DNA of 64,000 bases, taken from positions 45,773,501 to 45,837,500 of the forward strand of contig NC_073639.1 in NCBI RefSeq assembly GCF_029407905.1, in the 5' to 3' direction. A program made the position numbers and the translations under genes. The stretch comes from Bubalus kerabau (taxonomy: Eukaryota > Chordata > Mammalia > Artiodactyla > Bovidae). The notes beneath the pieces were generated by a model. That model was not told where the DNA came from. It searched no databases and saw nothing but the letters and a program-made list of their open reading frames with translations. Each line of letters begins with the position of its first letter. Positions within the stretch are counted from its first letter, which is position 1. This document shows, one piece after another, positions 57,038-64,000 of this stretch.

Positions 57038-58931
57038 TCAGTTCAGTTCAGTCGCTCAGTCATGTCCGACTCTTTGTGACCCCATGAATTGCAGCATGCC
57101 AGGCCTCCCTGTCCATCACCAACTCCCAGAGTTCACTCAGACTCATGTCTATCGAGTCAGTGATGCCATCCAGCCATCTCATCCTCTGTCGTCCCCACTT
57201 CCTCCTGCCCCTAATCCCTCCCAGCATCAGAGTCTTTTCCAATGAGTCAACTCTTCGCATGAGGTGGCCAAAGTACTGGAGTTTCAGCTGTAGCATCATT
57301 CCTTCCAAAAAAATCCCAGGGCTGATTTCCTTCAGAATAGACTGGTTGGATCTCCTAGCCATCCAAGGGACTCTGAAGAGTCTTCTCCAACATCACAGTT
57401 CAAAAGCATCAATTCTTCGGTGCTCAGCCTTCTTCACAGTCCAACTCTCACATCCATACATGACCACAGGAAAAACCATAGCCTTGACTAGATGGACCTT
57501 TGTTGGCAAAGGAATGTCTCTGCTTTTGAATATGCTATCTAGGTTGGTCATAACTTTCCTTCCAAGGAGTAAGCGTCTTTTAATTTCATGGCTGCAGTCA
57601 CCATCTGCAGTGATTTTGGAGCCCAAAAAAATAAAGTCTGACAGTTTCCCCATCTATTTCCCATGAAGTGATGGGACTGGATGCCATGATCTTCGTTCTC
57701 CACTTTCACTTTCATCAAGAGACTTTTTAGTTCTTCTTCACTGGTGTCATCTGCATATCTGAGGTTATTGATATTTCTCCTGCCAATCTTGATTCCAGCT
57801 TGTGTTTCTTCCAACCCAGCGTTTCTCATGATGTACTCTGCAAAGAAGTTAAATAAGCAGGGTGACAATATACAGCCTTGACATACTCCTTTTCCTATTT
57901 GGAACCAGTCTGTTGTTCCATGTCCAGTTCTAACTGTTGCTTCCTGACCTGCATATAGTTTTCTCAAGAGGCAGGTCAGGTGGTCTGGTATTCCCATCTC
58001 TTTCAGAATTTTCCACAGTTTATTGTGACCCACACAGTCAAAGGCTTTGGCATAGTCAATAAAGCAGAAATCGATGTTTTTCTGGAACTCTCTTGCTTTT
58101 TTGATGATCCTGCAGATGTTGGCAATTTGATCTCTGGTTCCTCTGCCTTTTCTAAAACCAGCTTGAACATCTGGAAGTTCACCGTTCACATATTGGTGCA
58201 GCCTGGCTTGCAGAATTTTGAGCATTACTTTACTAGCGTGTGAGATGAGTGCAATTGTGTGGTAGTTTGAGCATTCTTTGGCATTGCCTTTCTTTGGGAT
58301 TGGAATGAAAACTGACCTTTTCCAGTCCTGTGGCCACTGCTGAGTTTTCCAAATTTGCTGGCATATTGAGTGCAGCACTTTCACAGCATCATCTTTCAGG
58401 ATTTGAAAGAGCTCAACTGGAATTCCATCACCTCCACTAACTTTGTTCATAGTGATGCTTTCTAAGGCCCACTTGACTTCACATTCCAAGATGTCTGGCT
58501 CTAGGTGAGTGATCATACCATCATGATTATCTTGGTCATGAAGATCTTTTTTGTACAGTTCTTCTGTGTATTCTTGCCATCTCTTCTTAATATCTTCTGC
58601 TTCTGTTAGGTCCATACCATTTCTGTCCTTTATTGGGCCCATCTTTGCATGAAATGTTCCCTTGGTATCTCTAATTTTCTTGAAGAGATCTCTAGTCTTT
58701 CCCATTCTGTTGTTTTCCTCTATTTCTTTGCATTGATCACTGAGGAAGGCTTTCTTATCTCTTCTTGCTATTCTTTGGAACTCTACATTCAGATGTTTAT
58801 ATCTTTCCTTTTCTCCTTTGCTTTTCACTTCTCTTCTTTTTACAGCTATTTGTAAGGCCTCCCCAGACAGCCATTTTGCTTTTTTGTATTTCTTTTCCAA
58901 GGGGATGGTCTTGATCCCTGTCTCCTGTACA
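57038..58931 (-). mobile_element. BovB, minus strand, about 1.9 kb, best-preserved copy
   Basis: From the (agttc)n tail at 57038 through the C-terminal region, RT and linker to a 5' truncation at cctgtacaat (58931). Divergence from other young copies is low. No clear TSD is visible. Confidence 0.95.
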
Positions 58932-58966
58932 ATATTAGAGAAAAGTGAATGCTTATAGCCAAACAT
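57548..58966 (-). pseudogene. BovB reverse-transcriptase frame, 472 codons open
   Basis: The longest open frame in the window. The first ~12 residues come from flanking DNA by chance. BovB begins at residue ~13. Order: linker (RRDKKAFLSDQCKEIEENNR), fingers (NKVSGGDGIPVELFQIL, FIPIPKKGNAKECSNYHTIAL), palm motif A (FIDYAKAFDCV), GVCQGCILSPCLF, and motif C NNLRYADDT. A five-residue in-frame deletion follows YADDT, and a larger deletion after KVKVEN shifts the frame, so the thumb and C-terminal region are read elsewhere (57393-57653, 57060-57362). The full BovB protein is roughly twice this size and includes an endonuclease that is absent here. Not expected to be functional. Confidence 0.93.
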
Positions 58967-60261
58967 ACAGTCTAGTTAAATTAGCTTAAGGAAACATGTG
59001 ACCAGGACTGTGAACATTTGTCTCAACTTGAGTAATTTTAAACAGATTTCTTCGTTGCCTGTTTTTTCTCAGATATTTACTTTAGAAAACATCGAATTGC
59101 AAATTCCTTCTCTGCTGCTTGGAGATATAAACCTTCTGCCAGTCTTCTGTCAGTTTTTCAACCAGGAATGTCTTTCTCAAGAATTGGGAGCCATCCTTTA
59201 TAATGGAATCATTGAGAAAATGTCCCGATCTCCCAGTTTTTGTGGGAGGGTCAGCTCCAATTAGCAATTTTGACCAATCCCCCACAATCCCAGGAAAGCC
59301 TTCCAGTGCTTTTCCAGTAATTCACTGCAACACCTAATTTTCTCCTGTCTTTTGTTCCAGCAGAATGGAGTTCAATCTCTCTCCTATTGCAATAGTCCTG
59401 ATAAAATCTTCCTTGCCTGTTTAATTTGTCCCTTGCAATTGTTCTTTTACACATGTACACCATTGTTACTTTAACAAGTTCTCAACAACACATTTGTGAG
59501 AAGTCTAATGTTTTCCAACTCATAGAAATTTGAGGCAACATTAGTTTTCTTGGTAAAGGGCATAGTGGTTGTACCAATGATTCAAGGTATTCTGCTTATC
59601 TCCCTTCTCTTTTCATCAACAGTGATCTTAGAAGCAATATAAGAGTCCATATCTGGTGTACACTGAGTCACTCCTATCTCTGCATAGCTAATCTCAAAGA
59701 AAAGACACCTGCAATTATTTGATGAGAAATCTTATGATAGCGGAGGGACCATGGGAAAATGGTATCTCTTTAGAGGGGAAAAGAAAGAGGATCTGATGTG
59801 TGGATCAGTCTTTTTATAATAACTTGGGGCATGTCTGGTGCATGAACTGATGAGCAGGGACTTCTAGAGCTGAGGCACTTTGGGCCATGGAGGAATAAAA
59901 TTCCTGAAATTTCCTGAGGTATTGGAAACTCTTCTTCCCCAGAAAAATACTACGTAAGATGATCTGTCTAGAGCCTCTATGGTTGTCACCAGGCAAATTG
60001 GCCAGCCTCAAAGTATTTTTGATTCATCGGTCAGAGGCAAAATAACAAACTGGGACTGAGCTCATCTCTTTGAGGTCAGATTTCAGAAGAAATGGTATTA
60101 CCCCCTGAATGTCTGATTCCATCACTCTTCCTTATCTTTGAATCTAAAAGAAATTAAAAGACTTTATCTAAAAGAACTTGGATTTATGACTAAATGCTCT
60201 GTCCCATACATAGCAACAAAGAGTAAGGGACTTAATGCCTAAAGATTTGCTCCTCTAAGGA
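58932..60261. other. Unassigned region with a possible old LTR
   Basis: About 1.3 kb. Bases 59,330-59,440 (ctctcctattgcaatag then ctgataaaatcttccttgcc) resemble the polyadenylation region of some ERV LTRs on the plus strand, but I cannot define termini or family. The rest has no recognised repeat or coding signature. Confidence 0.25.
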
Positions 60262-60925
60262 ACGTGTCATGCAAGGCTTCCCTGTCTTTCTACCATCTCC
60301 TGGAGCTTGCTCAAACTCATGTCCATTGAGTCAGTGATGCCATCCAACTATCTTATCCTCTGTCATCCCCTTCACCTGCCTTCAGTCTTTCCCAGAATCA
60401 GTCTTTCTAATGAGCTGACTCTTTGCATCAAGTGGGAAAAGTATTGGAGCTTCAGGATCAGTCCTTCTAATGAATATTCAGGATCGACTTCCTTTAGGAT
60501 TGACTGGTTTGATCTCTTTGCAGTCCAAGGGACTCTCAAGAGCCTTCTCCAACACCACAGTTTAAAAGCATCAATTCTTTGGTATTCAGTCTTCTGTATG
60601 GTCCACATCTCACAACCACACATGACTACTGGAAAAACCATAGCTTTGACTACATGGACCTTTGTCAGCAAAATAATGTTTCTGCTTTTTATACGCTGCC
60701 TAGTTTTGTGATAGCTTTTCTTCCAAGGAGCAAGCATCTTTTAATTTTGTGGCTGCAGTCACCATCTGCAGTGATATTGGCGCCCAAGAAAATAAAGTCT
60801 GTCACTCTTTCCATTGTTTACCCATCTATTCGCCATGAAGTGATGGGACCGGATGCCATGATCTTAGTTTTTTGAATGGTGAGTTTTAAGCCAGCTTTTT
60901 CACTCTCTCCTCTTTCATTTGGTAT
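60262..60925 (-). mobile_element. BovB internal fragment, minus strand, truncated at both ends
   Basis: Starts inside the BovB 3' region without the (agttc)n tail and ends in the RT thumb region at cactctctcctctttca. Older and more diverged than 57038-58931. Frame 60372-60737 is open on minus but carries deletions. Confidence 0.9.
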
Positions 60926-61586
60926 AGTTTAGGTTTTTTCAGTATGTGCCAGGCATTGTATTCTGGTTTCCAAAAATATGCTGTTGTTGTTTCACTTTCT
61001 TTGGAAGTTTATAATATGGCAAGATGCAAATCTTTTCATGGTTGCTTTTTGTTGTTGTTTTTTAATTTTTGTTTGTTTTGTGATTGTTTTAAAAAACTGA
61101 TCACACCCATTGTTTTTTTAAAAATGGTGTTTTTTGCTTATTTATTATAATGTTGAAGATTTCCCATATAAAGAAAATATTTTTTAAAGCCAAAGGAAAA
61201 AATTAAAAATACATAATTTTGCATTTATTCCTTATCTTCAGAAATTATTTCCTTTGTTTATTTGTTTTACTGGGGTATTTTTACTCCTTGAAAGGCTAGA
61301 TTCTAATTATGTAACTAAGGTTTACCTAAGTTGCACTTTTTATAAAAGTTCTATGATTTTATCAGCCTAATATATTTTCTTTTATGATAATATCATGTAC
61401 CAATATCTATTATGTTTAAATTTGTGTATGTAGATTATTTAATATCATCAGTTTATTGAACTGACCCTTGGAGCTGCCTCATGAAAGCAAACTGGTCACT
61501 TTTCATGTGACTCTAAATGGATTTCAGTGGTTTTCAGCTATGAAATTGCAAAGAATATGATACGAATAAATTACTGACACATATCT
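60926..61586. other. Unassigned A+T-rich stretch
   Basis: About 660 bases with several T-rich runs. Nothing recognised. Confidence 0.3.
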
Positions 61587-61599
61587 CCTGTAGAAGTGG

Positions 61600-61715
61600 T
61601 GTGCATGCTCAGTCACTAAGTTGTATCCCACAGCATGGACTATAGCCTGCCAGACTCCTCTGTCCTTGGAATTTCCCAAGCAAGAATACTGGAATGGGTT
61701 GCCATTTCCTTTTCC
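61600..61715 (-). mobile_element. Bov-A/Bov-tA partial SINE, minus strand, TSD-flanked
   Basis: About 116 bases of the Bov-A body only, without the tRNA-like head. TSD cctgtagaagtgg (61587-61599) versus cctgtagtagtgg (61716-61728), one mismatch in 13, shows it inserted already truncated. Confidence 0.88.
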
Positions 61716-61728
61716 CCTGTAGTAGTGG

Positions 61729-62964
61729 AAACTTCATCAATTAGTTGTCCTCCATCTCATGCAGATTTTGCCAGATTTACCACATATTCTTTCACTTCTA
61801 AAGTCTGACAAATCTCCATTTCACAAAACCTTTTTATTAACAACTTATAACTTTGAATTATATTGATATGATGAGTTTGATTATATTCTAAAACATCCTG
61901 TATTATTTTATGACTGTCTTAATATATATCTTTGCTACTTTATACTGGAGCATATTTACATTTCTAGATGGATTGGAAAGAGTTGTAGATTCCCATTTGG
62001 CTTTTCCCAACTTCATGTATGATTAGATTTTATGTTCTCTCATATATTCTGAAAATCAGCCCTAATAATTGTCATAGCTATTGTGCATTCATTTGTTGCA
62101 GTAACTATTACTTTGCATTGTCTTACAGACCATCCACAACCTGAATCCAACATTCTACACTCCATTTAACTATACTTCTATTTTTCCAGAAATTTTAAAT
62201 AAATTGTCTGTGGACACTTCACCCACTGCCCCTTTGGAGATTTGTATTTCTAATGGTGCTTTCTAAGTTGGATAGAAAGTTCTATACAACTTATTACAAA
62301 TAATGCCTAATTCAATATACTTATTCTGTTCATTTTTCTTCTGTTTCTCAGGCTTAGCTTTAAAAGCATAGTTTTAATCCTATGGCATCATTCCCATGCA
62401 TGAATTAAGATTTAAATGTCTTCAACAGCTGTTATTCTACAGAACGGTTTGTTTATTGATTGTTCCTTCTGTTAGTTGCATGAACTTTATTAGTATTTTC
62501 TTACTTTACGTTTGTTATGCCCACATAGATATAGGTTCTAACTATCCACTTAATCTTTGTTCATACATTCACTGAATCATGCTTTATCTGGTTACTGACT
62601 TGATGATTCCTGGTGTGTTTTTTCCAAGGTCTGAGAGCTATAATTTACACGAGAAATTGGATATACTTCAAGTGCCCACATTAAAAAGGTTTTGGAAAAC
62701 ACCTCATACATAGATATTGACTTTAATCCTTGATCATATATTTCAGCCCTACTTCTGGTGCTGTTGGAAAAGAAATGTTTATTGCTTCCTGGTACAGTTT
62801 TAGGAGCTGCTGAGTCTCTTTATAGCTTGGCTCTTGACAGAGATTTTGCTAAGTGTTCTAATTCTGTCCTGTTATGTGCCCTGGTTTCTATGACTCCTTT
62901 GAGTTTCCTTCTGCTTCAGTATTGTTCTCCAAAATAATTGGTCTAGCTGACCCAGGAGCCCATA
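61729..62964. other. Unassigned A+T-rich stretch
   Basis: About 1.2 kb, no gene or named repeat recognised. Confidence 0.35.
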
Positions 62965-63116
62965 GGCCATTATCTGGCACACCACTTATTTTTAATACCT
63001 AAGAAGCCAAACTCAGGTTCATGAGCAAGAAAAACAAAGAAGAAGTGGTGTTTTAAGCCACCAAGTTTTATGGAAGTCTGTTGTAAATTATAATTGTAGC
63101 AATAACTAATGATATA
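62965..63116 (+). mobile_element. Old MLT1/MaLR-like LTR end, plus strand
   Basis: The phrase ggtgttttaagccaccaag followed by ttgtagcaataactaatga is typical of the 3' end of ancient mammalian MaLR LTRs. The 5' part is not recognisable, so the start is approximate. Confidence 0.5.
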
Positions 63117-63654
63117 CTCATGTTATACTTCTATACACACATTTAAACAAACACAAGGTATATTTATATTTAAAGCATTTAATGTGAAAAGCAAGCTTGC
63201 TTCTATTTATTAAATGGTTCATTTATCTGATCTGAGTTGGATTAACAGCATCATTTTGGTGGGACAATATATACTTAAACTATTTCATTTATTTTAAATA
63301 AGATGAGTAATAAAAAAAACAAATTGAGGAATGTATTTTAAAATAAATTTTACTTCATTTAAAAACTTTTTCCCCAAACTCAAGTAAATGATCTCACATT
63401 TTCATCTGTAGCTTTAATTCTTAATAAACAGTCATTTCCAATAACTCATGTTGTACTTAAAGATACATAGATTTTCTGTATCTGAATGAGGCAGATTTCA
63501 AATACTTCTATCAAATTCCTTACAGTATTAAGTAATAGCTTCTTAGATAAGCCACTCCATGAATTTTACCTCAATAAAAATGTTTGTTATATTATGAAAC
63601 ATGTCATAACAATCTGTAGAAACTCTGTTCTTCTAAGCTTCCTACTTTTATGGC
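63117..63654. other. Unassigned A+T-rich stretch
   Basis: About 540 bases, nothing recognised. Confidence 0.3.
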
Positions 63655-64000
63655 TACCCTGTGATTCTTCTCATATTGTTCAGGGGTTCTCAAGGCACGA
63701 ATACTGAAGTAGTTTGCCATTCTCTTCTCCAGTGGACCATGCTTTGTCAAAGTGCTCCACCATGACCAGTCTATCTTGGGTGGCCCTAAAGGCCATGGAT
63801 CACGGTTTCATTGAGTGAGACAAGGCTGTGATCCATATGATCAGTTTGGTTAGTTTTCTGTGACTATGGTTTTCACTCTGTCTGCCCTCTGATAGATAAA
63901 GATAAAAAAGGCTTGTGGAAGCTTCCTGATGGGAGGGACTGGCTGTGGGGGAATCTGGATCTTGCTCTGATGTTTACATTTCTCATGTCCTGAAATCTAA
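63655..64000 (-). mobile_element. BovB 5' UTR region, minus strand, running off the window
   Basis: Reverse complement contains cccatcaggaagcttccac and atcacagccttgtctcact, the same 5' UTR landmarks as at 43440-43560, then stops near tgccttgagaacccc and an adjoining aatatgag block. The part downstream in the BovB sense (endonuclease onward) is missing to the left, so this is a 5' piece without its 3' body. It continues beyond base 64000. Confidence 0.82.

Noticed and set aside
1..64000. Search for a novel defence, mobile or regulatory system
   Set aside because: Everything I could identify belongs to known mammalian repeat families or unassigned non-coding DNA. No gene cluster, array or new organised system is visible.

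Overview
This window is mammalian nuclear DNA from a ruminant, most likely a bovid such as cattle, sheep or goat. The signature is the repeat content: many BovB (RTE-class) LINE copies, Bov-tA and Bov-A2 SINEs, L1_BT-type LINE ends, and one CHR-type tRNA-derived SINE. Most of the window is A+T-rich. I see no intact protein-coding gene, no RNA gene, no CpG island and no CRISPR array. It reads as intergenic or deep-intronic DNA. The longest open frames are decayed reverse-transcriptase frames inside BovB or L1, or chance frames. Family names come from recognising consensus-like wording by eye, so subfamily names and boundaries are approximate unless a target-site duplication (TSD) is quoted.

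Layout. 0-8.9 kb: two old L1 bodies in plus orientation (about 1.87-4.47 and 6.51-8.91 kb), each broken by younger SINE, L1_BT or BovB insertions, plus BovB copies in both orientations and GATA microsatellites. 9-16.9 kb: a SINE-rich stretch with a minus BovB (9.57-10.47) and a plus BovB inside a SINE tail (12.48-13.30). 16.9-20.5 kb: a repeat-poor island. 20.5-23.5 kb: two BovB fragments, an old L1 piece, a Bov-A2 and an L1_BT 3' end inside BovB. 23.5-25.1 kb: unassigned, with one weak exon-like segment. 25.1-28.1 kb: a 3 kb minus-strand L1 with a damaged ORF2. 29.2-30.4 kb: an L1 3' end carrying a BovB. 32.5-37.4 kb: old minus-strand L1 DNA hosting BovB insertions (one BovB inside another) and a CHR SINE. 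37.4-43.0 kb: mostly unassigned, with microsatellites and a probable solo LTR. 43.0-48.5 kb: a mariner remnant, an L1 5' UTR piece and two head-to-tail BovB copies, the most complete BovB material here. 48.9-54.8 kb: an ancient ERVL remnant (MLT2-type 3' LTR plus pol/dUTPase relic) split by a Tigger-like DNA transposon and by a younger non-autonomous endogenous retrovirus that holds three more BovB pieces. 56.1-64 kb: a TSD-flanked L1_BT with a 5' inversion, the best-preserved BovB RT frame (57.0-58.9), further BovB fragments, and the 5' end of a BovB running off the right edge.

The elements do not form a pathway. What can be read is insertion history: who is inside whom, TSDs, and inversion junctions. 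I found no evidence for a new biological system. The most useful observations are the nested ERVL/Tigger/ERV/BovB stack, the tandem BovB block, the large inverted BovB pairs, and two L1_BT insertions with 5' inversions.
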